Shown: positions 33,609 to 47,253, numbered from the stretch's first letter. The stretch is 64,000 bases of DNA from Stenogyne calaminthoides (GCA_037126765.1 JBBCBC010000027.1:5356406-5420405), one strand, 5' to 3'. The notes: generated by a model not told the origin, from the sequence alone. Program-made: numbers and translations.

Positions 33609-36600
33609 ATGTCTGCTCCCCCATCCGATCCTCTTCATGTCACCACCATGCTTAACATGGTGCAGACCAAATTGGAGGCCTCCACGTTCCTGATCTGGCG
33701 CGATCAAGTGGCGGACATAGCCCGGCCCTACTTTTGACTGTCGGGATTCTCTCGGCAACTCATCCGCGCCCTCCGCGTCCATCATCTCCGGCGATGGCTC
33801 CTCCACTCCCAATCCGGCGTTTCTCGATTGGCGTAAGAAGGACAAAAAGCTTCTCAGCGTCCTTCGCACTTCCTTAACTTCTGATGCCGCGGCTGAAATT
33901 CTCAATTGTTCGACGTCCCACTCTGCTTGGACGGCGTTGTTGGCCGCTTTTTCCGATATGTCCGCATCTCACACGCACTCTCTCCGTGAGTCCCTTCTCA
34001 ATCTCCGCAAAGGCGACATGTATATTGATGAATACGGTAAGAAGTTCAAGTCATTGTGTGATCAGTTGCAGTTCATCGATCGATACCCATCCCTGAAGAC
34101 GGGAAGGCTCATTGGTTTCTTCGAGGACTCGGCATGCAGTTTGCAAATTTTTCCGATACCCGATTGGCCCTAGGGATGCTTCCGACGTTCCGTGATCTGG
34201 TTCATCAGGCACGTCAGTTTGAGAGTATGTTGCGTGCCATGGATGGCTCGGTCCAGTCGTCTGCAGCCTTCGCCGCTTCCCGGGATGACCGTCCATTCGG
34301 CAATGATAGTCGTGGTCGCCGTGATTCCGGTGGTCAGGGCGGTAATGGTGGTCGCAATTCTGGTCATGGGGGAAACCAGCGTCGCGATTCGAATAATAAT
34401 GGGGGTTCGACTAGTGGCTCTAGAAATTTGCAGAATCGTTCTTCTAATGGGGGCAATAGTCGTTATTTCACGCCCCGTTGTCAGATTTGTAGGGGACCGC
34501 ATTTTGATAAATGTCTTCAATTTCTCCATGCTAGGGGTGTAATGTCGTCCGCGAATTTGGCTCAGGCGTTTTTGTCTGCTTGCAATGTCTCTGAGCAAAC
34601 TCCTGACTGGTATCTTGATTCTGGTGCCTCTGCTCATATGACGAATCAGACTGCCTCTCTGGATTCCTATGACTCTTATTCTGGTAACGGTAACGGTAAT
34701 TCCTTGCATATTTCTCATATTGGTACGAGTACGTTATCTGATGATGTTAAACTTTTGGATGTTCTTGTTGTTCCTCATATAACGAAAAATCTATTATCTA
34801 TCAGTAAATTAACTGCGGACTATCCTGTTGATGTTGTTTTTACTGATAAGGCTTTTACGATTTAGAACCGTTTGTCAAAGAGAATTCTGGCCCAGGGAAG
34901 GTGTGATAACGGGCTTTACTTACTTGATCGGGGAGTTCCAGCATTGGTGGCAGCAATACGGAACAAGGAACTGAAGGCAAGCTTTGATTTATGGCATTTA
35001 CGCCTGGGGCATGTCCCATTTTCTATTATTTCCCTGTTGAATAAATTGGGTCAGGTTTCTGTTACATCAGTTTTACCAAAACCTAGTCTCTGTTCGTCTT
35101 GTCAATTAGCTAAGAGCAAGCGTCAGTCATTTTTGTTAAATGATAAGAGGGCTTCTGGTGTCCTTGATTTGATACATTGTGATTTGTGGGGTCCTACCCC
35201 CGTTACTACTCTTGATGGTTTTCGATATTATGTGGTATTTGTGGATGACTTTTCTCGTTTCTCCTGGATTTATCCTTTACGTGCAAAGTCTAAATTTTAT
35301 GATGTACTCGTACGTTTTGCTGCTTTTGTTTGCAACCAATTTTCGAGTAATATAAAAGTGTTTCAAAGTGACGGTGGGACTGAGTTTGTCAATAGTCGAG
35401 TTCATAACTTTATGCAGTTGCATGGCATTCATCATCGTCTCTCTTGTCCATACACTCCACAACAGAATGATCGGGCAGAGCGTAAGCACCGTCATATTAC
35501 TAAAACTGGTTTGTCTATGTTATTTCATGCACATTTACCTGCTTCTTACTGGTTTGATGCTTTTGCAACGGCTACGTATATCATTAACAGGTTATCTTCC
35601 CCTGTCTTGCATAATTCTTCGCCTTTTGAGCTGCTTTTCGGGCATCCTCCTAACTATGCAAATTTCAAGCCTTTTGGTTGTCGTGTATTTCCATATCTTC
35701 GGGATTATGCGGTGCACAAATTGGAACCTCGCAGTCGTGCATGTGTCTTTCTTGGCTATAACAGTATTCACAAAGGTTTTTGGTGTCTCGATCCGGTTTT
35801 CTCTCGGGTTTTTATTACTCGCCATGCTCAGTTCGATGAACTCTGTTTTCCCTATTCTCGGGTTCCCTCTTCGACTCATACCACTGATCTTGAGGTGCTG
35901 ACATTTTTAGATGTGTCCATTGCCTCTTCGGTACCTTCGGCTCCTCAACCTTCGGTTTCGTCTTCATCATCCCAGGGTTCAATTTCTCGCCCTTCACCTA
36001 TTCTAGTTGATCATGACGAGGCTTTGCCTCTCCCTGTGTGTGCCCCGGTACTGGCCCCTGAGGCTCCGCTTGCTCATCCTGAGTCGGATCCTCCTCCTCC
36101 TCCTCCGGCGGTTCCTGCTTCTGCCCCATCTCATCCGATGATCACTAGAGCCCGTGCAGGTATTTTCAAGCCTCGTTATCCGATGGATTTATCGTCTACA
36201 ACTCTTCTTTCGGCGCTTGCTGCCACATCTGAGCCTCGTGGTTTTAAGTCGGCTGCTAAACGACCGGAATGGCTTGCTGCTATGCAGGAGGAGATCGACG
36301 CTCTCCGTTCAAACGACACTTGGACCTTGGTTCCTCGTCCCTCTGATTCGAACATCGTCGGTTCTAAGTGGGTCTTTTGCACGAAGTTTCGCCCGGATGG
36401 GACTATTGATCGCCATAAAGCTCGTCTCGTAGCTCAAGGCTTCACTCAGGTGCCTGGTGCTGATTTTCATCACACCTTTAGTCCGGTTGTTAAGGCTGCC
36501 ACAGTATGGGTTGTTCTTGCTCTTGTTGTCCAGTGTCAGTGGCCTCTCCATCAGCTTGATGTCAAGAATGCTTTTCTTAATGATGTTCTTGATAGACCGG

Positions 36601-37770
36601 TTTTCATGTCTCAGCCTCCCGGGTTCATTGATCCTCGGTTTCCGGATCATGTCTGTCGTCTGAAGAAGGCATTGTATGGTCTTCGGCAGGCCCCATTGGC
36701 CTGGTTTCGACGTTTTAGCTCTTACCTCCTTGGTTTGGGTTTTCTACAAAGTCGGGCTGACTCCTCTCTGTTCTATTTTCATCGTGCCACCACTACTATG
36801 TTCTTACTGTTGTATGTGGACGATATCATTGTCACAGGGAATGACCCTGCTGCTCTTCGACGCTTTATCTCTCGTACGCATCAGGAATTTGCCATTAAAG
36901 ATCTTGGTCGATTGAATTACTTTCTTGGTCTTGAGGTTTCTTACACTTCTGACGGCATATTTATCAGCCAAGCCAAATATGCTCATGATATTCTTACTCG
37001 TGCAAAGATGTTGGATGCGAAGCCTATTGCTACTCCATTGGCTGCGGGAGAATCTCTTGTCAGCACTGGCTCGCCATTTTCTGATCCCACATTTTATCGC
37101 TCGTTAGTTGGGGCTCTTCAGTATTTGACCATTACTTATCCCGACTTGTCATACGCTGTTAGCTCTGTTAGCCAATTCTTGCATTCTCCGAGTGATGCTC
37201 ACTTCTCTACGGTTAAACGTATTCTTCGTTACGTTAAGGGCACGATTCATCATGATCTTTCTTTCACACGACGCTCTGACTCGTCTATTTTGGGTTACTC
37301 CGATGTTGATTGGGCTCGTTGTCTTGAGACCCATCGTTCTACCTATGGGTTCTCCATTTTCTTGGTGGTAATCTAGTTTCCTGGAGTGCTAAGAAGCAAC
37401 CCATGGTTGCTCGTTCTAGTTGTGAATCGGAGTATCGGGCCATGGCCAATGCAGCAGCTGAGCTCGTCTAGATAACAAATCTTCTTCGGGAACTTGGGGC
37501 TCTACCTTCCTCTCGGCCATCCTTACTATCTGATAATAAGAGTGCCATTTTCTTGAGTCAGAAACCTGTTGCACATAAACGGGCTAAGCATATCGATCTT
37601 GACTATCACTTTGTTCGTGAGTTGGTTTCCTCTGGTAAGCTTCACACTGGTTATGTTCCTTCTCATTTGCAGCTTGCCGATATATTCACGAAAAGCCTCC
37701 CTCGTCCGGCGTTTGAGTTTCTACGTTCCAAGCTTTGCGTGTGTCTTCACCCCTCGCAGCGCTTGAATGA
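33609..37770 (+). pseudogene. copia Gag-Pol polyprotein, several lesions
   Basis: Begins ATGTCTGCTCCC. Gag runs to about 34480, with a shortened CCHC knuckle (CQICRGPHFDKC, 34479-34514). Then come the protease (WYLDSGASAHM, about 34605), GAG-pre-integrase zinc finger (WHLRLGH, CSSCQLAKSK), integrase core (HCDLWGP, SDGGTEF, AERKHRH; the usual NGRAERKHRH reads NDRAERKHRH), reverse transcriptase (36240-36990, LYVDD) and RNase H. Lesions seen: TGA at 33735-33737, a frame change near 34120-34135, TAG at 34863-34865, a lost G near 37365, and TAG at 37469-37471. The element cannot make its own full protein as read. Confidence 0.92.
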
Positions 37771-37773
37771 GGG

Positions 37774-37959
37774 TAATAGCATTAAAGATGATTGTTTTTT
37801 CATTATTGGTGATTGTATATATATTTGTATATTATTGTATTAGTCAAACATTCCTAGGATAGCTCTCCCCTAATTATGGGAGTTTGTTGTAATCTTCTAT
37901 TATTTATACAATCGCCCGCGATCACCAAAACCATCGGTGATTTTCTAATCACTCTTTCA
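37774..37959 (+). repeat. copia 3' LTR
   Basis: 186 bases, near-identical to the 5' LTR (one T fewer near 37797, two substitutions). Ends ACTCTTTCA, followed by the target-site bases ATCGT. Confidence 0.88.
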
Positions 37960-37964
37960 ATCGT

Positions 37965-40043
37965 CATGCAAAATTAGGATATATATTATCTTTATGGACT
38001 TGTAAAGTTAGGACACTATTTTTTAAATTGAGCAAATTTAGACCAAACTGTTGGGGAATAAGTAGCACATATCTATTCGGGGTGAATATTTAAATACAAA
38101 TTTAATTCTTATAATTATTACTAGCATGAATTAATCCTATATTAATTCAAATAATAATCCAACAACATATCATGCATATAATTAATTCACGTAAATCCTA
38201 CGATGCGAATTCTCACGAGTTTACGTGAACGCGTACCTCTTGGGGACGGCGGTGATCCGGTGATTAGACTAACCAAAAGAACTTCCCAAGTATTCCCTTA
38301 GTCCTTGTTCGACTATCCGGTGGTAGGACACTTGTGAACAATTAACAAAAGGAAAATAAATTATGTTGCACCACCTTTGTGGATTTACTAATTTTTCCAG
38401 CACATGGAATTGTACTTGGGAATGAAAGAATCATCCCCTATTTATAGAGTAGTGGTGGTCGAAATTTTGGGGCAAAAACAATGTGGGAAAGTCTTTTCTT
38501 GATCTCCAAGAAATCTTGAATATATCTCCTATATTCTTTTTTCCATAATTATGATATTCCACAAAATCCCACCTACTCTTTGTTATGGAGTATTTTCGAA
38601 AATTATAGGGCAAGAATCCAAGATTTGGATCTTCTTGAATTTAAGAGATATTCTTGTATTTCAAGAAATACATATCTTCCATAATATCTTTTCAAGAAAA
38701 TCAAAAAAATCTTTATTTCCCTTAATTATCAAAATTTCAAAAATTTCTCTATGGATAACCAAGAGGGAGATTTCTTGAATTTAATGAGATAATCTTGTAT
38801 TCCAAGAATACATATCTTCATTCCATAACAAAATTCAAAGAAAATATTTCTCCCCTTTTTAATCCATAATTTTCGAATTTCATGGAAAAATAAGGCAACA
38901 ATATTTATTTAATTTTAAAAACATTTTTCAGTTATTGGACTATATGTTGGGCTACTTAGGGGGCCTTTAGGAGAATTAAGATTGGACCTTCCAATGGATC
39001 TTGAATTATCAATATTGAGCCACAATATTATTCAAGCCCATAAATATTAATTAATCCCACTACATAATTAATATTGCACTATCCATCTTAACCCATATTA
39101 CAGTCAATATGGCTCCCGGTTATTATTTCTCGTGTTTAAGATTATCTAGCCCATTAATTAATTCAAGCCACTGAAATAGCTTTCCGTTAATTAATATTTT
39201 TTGTCCTTGGTTAAGGAACGGTTCAACATTATTATCCATACCGGAAAGTAGTTCCACTTGCAAGATTTGGTATGATAAAGCATATGAACCTCCCAAGGGG
39301 GCAAATCGAACAAGCGTACTTGCACACGATTCTTCGTATTAAATCTTAGCAATCGCATGTGACCAATAATATTGCCCAAGATAAAAAGTATTGAATCTCG
39401 TTGATTCTCTACCCATGATAAGTCAAAGCAATAGTTACCAATCACACGTGATCCTATTTAAGGAACGAAGATTAAGAAATAACGAACCACTGAGGTCTAA
39501 TTCTTCCTTGTTCAATTCTGAAGAATTTGTCCTCCTGTAGGTCCTATTCAGTGCATCAGTCATGCACTAGTGTAATATCTTGGTCAAGACAAGCCAATCT
39601 GAGCCTTACACTTCAACCTTTCACGATGGGTTGTTCATTTCCATCTAGGTCGTGAATGGCGTACTTTTAGTTACAAGGGACTGTTAATTTAATCTTCTGT
39701 GATATGGTATCACTAAATTAACTACAATGTAACACGTACGAATTATTGAACAGTTATGCAGTAAATATATGTAACATTCGATAATATTTAAAGCATCAAT
39801 GATAAACAATTTATTTCAGTAAATAAGTCCGAAATTCAGTTTTGATTATACAAAGTAAAAAGCACATTTTCCAGTATAATCTCAACACAAACTTCACCAA
39901 ATGTAGATCGAATCTCATGACGTTGTAATCATTGCCAATTTGAGCCCTCATGTGAGATTTGTATTGCGTTATGGAGCCTGGTGGATTAATACAATAAAAA
40001 ATAACTGGAATATAATTTAAAAATCCCTTGACAAGTGTGAAAA

Positions 40044-40087
<44 letters not shown>

Positions 40088-41135
40088 TTGTTAAAGAAAT
40101 CAAGAAATTGTCTAAATAAATCTAAGATAGGATTGCCAAAAAAAAGTCTGAAAACTAATTTTTTTTTTTTAAAGGTGTTTCTACCAAAGTGAAAGTTAAG
40201 AATTATAACAACAACAAATCTATAGAAAGGTACAAAGTTCATAAGCATGTCAGTACTGGTGTGGTGTGTGAAAAAATTCTTTAGTTCCTGTAGCTAGAAA
40301 AAGACAATTACCCAACAAAAATCCTTTAGAATTAAAATTAAGTACATGTGTCAAGAATCTAGCTTATATGAGCAGTCTGTTTAACATCATACAACACCTA
40401 CATATATATATATATTAGGCTATAGTACACTATAAATGTATATGAGTAATTTTTTTATATATTTGCTAGCTACATCATCAATGTCATATTAATATACTGC
40501 AAATAAATAAATTTGACTTATGTTTCATATATATAGTTGTGATGAGATAGGTAGCTTAATTTGGGATTGAACAATATATATTAAGGTCACTTACTATCAA
40601 CTACAATATACTACTACATAATAATTCTAAAGACTACAAAAATTTTATCGAGTTTACTTATACCTACAAACTGTTCATGTTAACCCTCTATTCAACAAGT
40701 TCATGACAACTATAACTGATTGATGTGGGGCGGTTTCCCAAGAAAAACTTGCAGGTTGTACCCATCTCACCTAAATCATTCCCCCCTTTTGACCAATAAT
40801 TCATTATTCCATGTGAATCCAAATTAAAAAAATTGTGATTTGTTGTTTAAAAATTTTTAATTTGTGATTAGTTTGTTTAAAAAGCTTCCTTTTCACGACG
40901 AGTTTCCTCCCCCACTTTTGTATTTTCAATATTCAAGGTAAAAATTGAAGCAAAATTTTACACGAAATATATGACGTTTTTACACAATCTAAAATATATT
41001 TTTGCACATATAACTTGTGTAGTTCTTATTCTTGATCTTGTTCAGAAATCACAGTTGAACATGTGCATAATAAAAACTGAACAAACACACATTATTTACT
41101 GTTTTTGTGCGTAAAAAGAACCGAACAAAAATATA
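37965..41135. other. AT-rich stretch between two LTR elements
   Basis: No gene. From 38049 (TGTTGGGGAATAAGTAGCAC) to about 39800 the sequence looks like the body of a long LTR or a retroelement remnant, but no matching end or target duplication was found. A perfect AT microsatellite lies at 40052-40082. 40955-41110 is a direct repeat of 47254-47400 (separate entry). Confidence 0.45.
40955..41110 (+). repeat. direct repeat flanking gypsy element, left copy
   Basis: About 150 bases beginning near CACGAAATATATGACG and including CACAGTTGAACATGTGCATA recur with few changes at 47254-47400, on the other side of the gypsy element. The pair brackets the insertion but is far longer than a target duplication. 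Confidence 0.75.
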
Positions 41136-41823
41136 TGTTTTTATATTTTTTCGGATGTTTGTAATGTGTTTTTTAGATTTTCTGGAATAATATTGCTAAA
41201 ATATAAATTGCTGGTAGAACGAGATGAAGATTTGAAGAAATAGGGAGATAGAGAATTAGATAGGAAGAGAGGTAGTTAGAAGAGAGAGAATGATGCAAAT
41301 TTTCTGATATTCTCATTCATCGGCCAGAGGCCGTATTTGTAACTAACAGTGGGGTCCACACATCAGTGGATATTCCTTAGGTATTTTAAAAGCGAAATCT
41401 AAAATAGATAATGGATCTTCCAGATTATTCTAAATGTTTGGGCCCATTTGGTGAAGCCCAAACCTTTCCTCATTCGGATAAACTACTCAGATTATTTGGC
41501 TCGTGCATCCCGAGCCTCGATTTTTATTCAGATAATTTAACTTTCGGGTGTAACACAGGCCTCGATTTCCTCGCTTCGAGATAATTTGGCTCAGGTGGAT
41601 CCTGAGCCTCAGTTTCCTCATTCAGATAATTTAACTCAGGTGTATCTTGAGCCTCGGTTTCCTTGTTTCGAGATAATTTGGCTCGGTGGATCCCGAGCCT
41701 CGTGTTCCTCATTCGGATAAATATATCTTTGAACCTCTATTTCCCAATCGATAAAAAACCCCGATTTTAACTCCCCTTTCGTTCCCATCTCACCACTCTT
41801 CATGTTTCTCTCGTCTCGCAACA
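41136..41823 (-). repeat. gypsy 3' LTR
   Basis: Left-hand LTR. Contains about five units of a degenerate repeat of about 42 bases around GCCTCRGTTTCCTCATTCAG (41495-41715). It differs from the other LTR by many small changes, including several places where CAG reads CG or CGG. Confidence 0.85.
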
Positions 41824-44800
41824 ATACTCCCTCCAACGAAAAGATCCTTGTCCCCGAAGGATGGAGTGAAGGAAAATTTCCGCGAAACAAAGGCGGTATC
41901 TTCCCACGAATCGATTTTCCAATCTTCGGTAACCCAATAGACACGAACCTGATCTTTCTCCTTTCCGCTTTCCAGGTATCGATGTCGTTCTGTGACATAG
42001 TAGGGTTGGATCGCGAAGAGGCCGTTGCTATCAACATCTGGAAGACTCTGTGAAGGTACATACTTAACCCCTATGTGTTTCTTGAGTAAAGAAACATGGA
42101 AGACGGGATGAATCTTTGACCCAATTAGTAGATCTAACTTGTAAGCCACACTCCTACCCTTTGCCGGGATTGTATAGGGGCCAAAGTATTTTGATGACAA
42201 CTTCAAATTCTTTGGTATTGAATGGAATTACTTGAAAGGGTTGAAGTTTGAGAAAAACTTGGTCTCCTGCCTCAAAAATCCTCTCTTGTCTATGCTTGTC
42301 TGCTTGTACCTTCATGTGATTTTGTGCTTTGATTAGATTAGCCTCCTCATTTGTTGAATCCAAATATGGCCCATAAGTGAATCCTGTAGGAGTATACCCG
42401 TAGAGAGCCTCAAAAGGTGTCATCTTCAGACTTGAATGATAATTTGTGTTGTACCAGTACTCTGCCATAGGTAGTCACTTCAACCACTGCTTAGGGTTGT
42501 CACTTACTAAACACCTCAAGTACTGCTCCAGACATTGATTTACCCTCTCAGTTTGTCCATCAGATTGGGGGTGATAAGATGAACATAGGTGTAATTGAGT
42601 TCCCACCAACTTAAATAGTTCCTTCCAAAAACAACTAGTAAATATTTTGTCTCTGTCACTCACTATACTAGCTGGTAACCCATGCAGCTTATAGATAACA
42701 TCCAAAAACACCTTAGCTAAAGAAGTAGCAGTATATGGATGTGATAGGGCTATGAAATGTGAATATTTAGTGAATCTGTCCACTATCACCCCTATCACAT
42801 TCTTTCCCCAAGAGTTAGGAAGCCCCTCTATGAAATCAATAGAGATATGTGACCATGCTTGGTCTGGAATGGGTAAGGGTTGTAGGAGACCAGGGTATAA
42901 ACCTGGGCTTGACTTATTTTTGGCACATACTTCACACCTCTTGACCCACATCAACACATCATCTTTCATATTAGGCCAAAAAAACATCCTCTTAAGCCTC
43001 TGATAAGTTCCTGTAACCCCAGAATGCCCTCCATAAGGAGTGGAGTGCATCTCAGAAAGGATTAAATCTCTTAATCCATTATTGCTACCCACAACCAGCC
43101 TCTTTTTATATCTCAGAATACCATTAGTAAACTGAAATAGGGAATAAGTATTAGGATCAGTACCTTTGGCTTTGATGATTTCCTCAATGTAACCATCATC
43201 ACTGTAACTTAGCAGGACCTGATCCAACCAGGTTGGGACCATTGTAGTTATAGCAGAACAATTGTTCTCCCTTCTGGATAATGCATCAGCTGCACTGTTC
43301 TCACTTCCCTTTTTATACAAAATCTCATAGTCAAGGCCCAACAATTTAGTAATCCATCTTTGTTGTAGTGGAGTTACCACCTTTTGGTCCAGAAGGTGTT
43401 TAAGGGATTGTTGGTCAGTCTTTATAGTGAATTTCTGACCCTGCAAATAGTGTTTCCACTTCTCAATGGCCATTAGTACTGTCAAAAACTCCCTCGCATA
43501 GACAGAGAGTGCTTGATTCCTTGGACACAAGGACTTACTCATGTAAGCAATGGGTTTTCCTTCTTGCATGAGTATAGCTCCAATTCCTTTCCCACTAGCA
43601 TCAGTTTCCACCACAAATCTCTTTGTGAAATCAGGTAATGCTAGCACTGGGACACTCACCATGGCTTCCTTCAACTTCTGAAAAAATAGGTCTGCCTCAG
43701 GATTCCATTTGAAATTGTCCTTCTTGAGTAAAGAAGTGAGTGGTTTGCTGATGAAACCATATCCATTCACAAATTCCCTGTAATACCTTGTTAAGCCCAA
43801 GAAACCCCTTAATTGTTTAATGGTTTGTGGTTTTGGCCATTGAACCATACACTCAATCTTTCCTGGATCAGTGGCAACTCCATCTTTAGAAATTATGTGG
43901 CCCAAATACTCCACACTAGTCTGGCCAAAACTACATTTGCTTCTCTTAGCAAACAACTTATTGGCCCTCGAAGGTTGTAAGACTGCTTCCAAGTGAATTA
44001 AATGTTATGTTTCCTCGGTGCTGTAAATGAGGATGTCATCAAAAAAGACCAACACAAATTTCCTCAAATGATCCCTGAACACCTGATTCATTAGTGATTG
44101 AAATGTAGCAGGTGCATTGCACAACCCAAATGGCATCACTAGGAATTCATAATGAACATTATGGGTCCTGAAAGCAGTCAATTGCATATGCTCTTCCTTC
44201 ATTAGGATTTGAAAGTACCCTGACCTCAAATCTATCTTTGAAAAGATCTTAGCACCCTTAAGCTCATCTAGTAACTCATCAATGATAGGAATAAGGTAGT
44301 TGTGCTTGATTGTGAGCTCATTAAGGTACACTGTAATCCACACATAGCCTCCCAGGGTGCCATCTTTTTTCTTCACCAAAATCACGGTGAAGCAAAAAGC
44401 TCTTACTATGTTGAATTACTCTGTAGTCGACAAATCCTTTACAATCTTTTCAATTTCCTCTTTATGGTCACGTGAGAAGTTCTATATAGATGTATCTTTG
44501 TTTAGGGATGCTCCCCTGGTTTGAGTATAATCGGTGTTCCACCCCTCCGCAGTGGTAATTCCACTGGTCCTCAAATATATCCTTGTAAGCTAGTAGTAGC
44601 TTATGTAACTTCGGGATCATCTTTTAGTGTGGGTAGGAGGCGTTGATGTAATTAAGTACATCTCATTAACTTCCTTAAAGGCTTCTGTGTGGATCATCTG
44701 ATATAATCCCACATCAGAAATCAACTTACATTCAGCTGATGAAGTAAGTGCTTGTAGTTTCACCCTTTTCCCAAGCAATCTGACTGTGAAAGTCATCTTT

Positions 44801-46374
44801 TCATAGTCAAGCTCAATAGGTGTGCAAAATTTCAACCAATCCCCTCCTAGGATCAGATCACAACCCTCATTCTCCAACAGCCTCAGTGGGTAGGTGAATT
44901 GATGTCCCTGCATGTTCCAAGTGAAAGGGTTCACTTGTTGTGAGCTAACCAATCTTTGCCCATTAGCAACCTTCACCAGTATGGGTTTAGCATCACTCAA
45001 AGGGCATTTGAGCCTTTTAGCTGTAGCCTTTTGTATAAAACTCAGGGTGCTACCTGAGTCTATGAGAATGTGGAGTTTGTGGTGTTCAAACTCCCCAAAA
45101 AGCCTCATGGTAGTAACTCCATCTTCACCACTTAGAGCATTTAGTGACATCTGGACCTCTTCCATGATGTCAGCCCCATAAACAACCTGTTCTTCTCCTT
45201 CAGTGGTAGGAGAAGAGAAGGATTGAGTATCTTTCTCTTCTTCTGCCAGAATCATGTATGAAATTCTCTATTTGCATTTGTGCCCATGCACAAAAGGTTC
45301 ATCACAATTGTAACATAACCACTTCTCCCTCCTAGCTGCCATTTCTGTAGGAGATAAGACCTTGAAATGTGGTTTCCCTTTACTGGTAGGGCCCCCAGTA
45401 GCATCACCCTTCTTCCACTGCATAAAATTAGAGTTAGAGTTAGGGTTAGGGTTAGGATTAGAAACCCTTGAATAGGGCTTAAGTTTTTTAGTTAGTGCAG
45501 CAGTAGCCTGATCTTGCTTCCTGCCCAATTTGATAGCATGTTGAAGTGTGGTAGGTTCAAACATGGCTATTGTTGCTTGTAGCTCTTCATTAAGTCCTCC
45601 AATGAAACTTGCCACAAAGTAGATTTCTGAGAATACATCCCCAGTAACTACCAGCATACAAGCTTTTAGCTCCTCATACTTATCAACATAATCTTCATAG
45701 CTACCAGTTTGTTTGAGTTTGGTAAACTCAGAAATCACTGTAGAGTCCTTAATCTCCTCAAATCTAGTTGAGAGAATAACCAAAAATTGTGCCCAAGTTA
45801 ATTCCACATTTCTTTGATTGAAATTCTGAACCCATAGTGCTGCTTTACCCTCAAAATGGATAGTAGCTAAAGTTATTTTTTGTTGATCAGTCATACTAGG
45901 CATAAGCTTAAAATACCCATTGGATCTCAGTACCTATAACCTAGGTTTAGAGCCATCAAACCTAGGGAATTCAATCTTAGGCACTGGGTTGTGAAATTGG
46001 GTACCATCAGTTAACTTCCTTGGAGACTCCTGATACTGATAAGATGATCCCCCACCAGCAGTTTCAAAGGTAAGCCCTCCACCAGTAGGTCCATAGTTAG
46101 GCCCTCCACCACCAGATCCAAAGCTAGGACTCCCCAAAATAGAAGGCCCTTCATTGTGACCCTTGCCTTTTTCCATATTCAACAGTTGTAACTGCATAGC
46201 TGCCAAAGTGTTAGTCATAAGCTCAAATTTCTCCTCCATCTTGGTTGTTAAACCTTGCACATTGTCTGTTAGCTTTCCCTCTACTGCTTCCAGCTTCATG
46301 GCTTCCGTTTGAATTAATAATTCCAGCTTCCTGTGTGATTCTTGCAGATCCTTGGAGCGCGTTCCTTCGGCCAT
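41790..46374 (-). pseudogene. gypsy Gag-Pol polyprotein, interrupted
   Basis: Gag starts at 46374 (MAEGTRSKDLQES). The gag domain runs to about 45270 with zinc knuckle CYNCDEPFVHGHKC (45315-45271). The protease has DSGST at 45060-45046. Reverse transcriptase covers about 44500-43900, with FFDD at 44046-44035 in place of the common YxDD. RNase H follows at 43700-43250 (ETDASGKGIGA), then the integrase H2C2 finger and core (43050-42480), and a C-terminal chromodomain-like stretch (41960-41800; VYWVTEDWKIDSWED). At least four in-frame stops (for example 45936-45934, 45270-45268, 44619-44617, 44007-44005) and a frameshift near 42200 inactivate it. A (NP)n tract in gag is encoded by telomere-like TTAGGG units. 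Confidence 0.92.
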
Positions 46375-46402
46375 GATCAAAACTTGGCTCTGGAATACCA
46401 AA

Positions 46403-47099
46403 TGTTACGTTTTTGATATTTTCTGGGATGTTTGTAATGTGTTTTTTAGATTTTCTAGAATAATATTGCTAAAATATAAATTGCTGATAGAACAAGATGA
46501 AGATTTGAAGAAATAGAGAGAGAGAGAATTAGATAGGAAGAGAGGTAGTTAGAAGAGAGAGAATGATGCAAATTTTCTGATATTCTCATTCATCGGCCAG
46601 AGGCCGTATTTGTAACTAACAGTGGGGTCCACACACCAGTGGATATTCCTTAGGTATTTTAAAAGCAGAATCTAAAAATAGATAATGGATCTTCCAGATT
46701 ATTCTAAATGTTTGGGCCCATTTGCGAGAAGCCCAAACCTTTCCTCATTCAGATAAACTACTCAGATTATTTGGCTCAGGTGCATCTTGAGCCTCAGTTT
46801 CCTTATTCAGATAATTTGACTCAGGTGTAACCTGGGCCTCAGTTTCCTCGCTCAGATAATTTGGCTCAGGTGGATCCTGAGCCTCAGTTTCCTCATTCAG
46901 ATAATTTGACTCAGGTGTATCCTGAGCCTCAGTTTCCTTGCTCAGATAATTTGGCTCAGGTGGATCCTGAGCCTCAGGTTCCTCGTTCAGATAAATATAT
47001 ACTGAACCTCTATTTCCCACTGATAAAGGAAACCCTGATTTTAACTCCCATTTCGTTCCCATCTCACCACTCTTCTCATTTCTCTCTGGTCTCGCAACA
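46403..47099 (-). repeat. gypsy 5' LTR
   Basis: Right-hand LTR. The internal tandem repeat of about 42 bases (CTCAGGTGGATCCTGAGCCT type) is cleaner here (46765-46990, five to six units) than in the other LTR. Confidence 0.87.
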
Positions 47100-47253
47100 C
47101 AACACGCATTCTTTACTGTTTTGTGCAGAAAAAACTGCACATTTGCGGAAATCATTATCATCATTTCAGTTTGAATACAAAATCCTAATATATTTTATTC
47201 CTTCTTCGTTTCAGAATTTGAAATTTACAAATCTAAAATTGAATTTCACATAC

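Larger units (their letters stand above)
33328..37959 (+). mobile_element. Ty1/copia LTR retrotransposon
   Basis: Full-length element of 4.63 kb with LTRs of 187 and 186 bases that differ by only two substitutions and one indel in my comparison, so insertion was recent. The primer binding site TGGTATCAGCAG follows the 5' LTR; a purine tract GAATGAGGG precedes the 3' LTR. Flanks ACCGT and ATCGT match at 4 of 5 bases as a target duplication. Domain order gag-protease-integrase-RT-RNase H is diagnostic of copia. Confidence 0.93.
41136..47099 (-). mobile_element. Ty3/gypsy chromovirus LTR retrotransposon
   Basis: 5.96-kb element on the minus strand with LTRs of 688 (41136-41823) and 697 bases (46403-47099). 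Minus-strand LTRs start TGTTGCGAGAC. The primer binding site next to the 5' LTR (46402-46384) reads TTTGGTATTCCAGAGCCAAG, like the initiator-tRNA-Met site; the purine tract GGAGGGAGTAT precedes the 3' LTR. The order gag-protease-RT-RNase H-integrase-chromodomain defines a Ty3/gypsy chromovirus. No 5-base target duplication is visible. Confidence 0.93.

Noticed and set aside
34170..36986. Alternative-frame and antisense open frames inside the copia element
   Set aside because: Shadows of the polyprotein; no independent motif.
38049..39800. Solo LTR starting TGTTGGGGAATAAG
   Set aside because: The start looks like an LTR but no matching end or target duplication could be found, so it was not called as an element.
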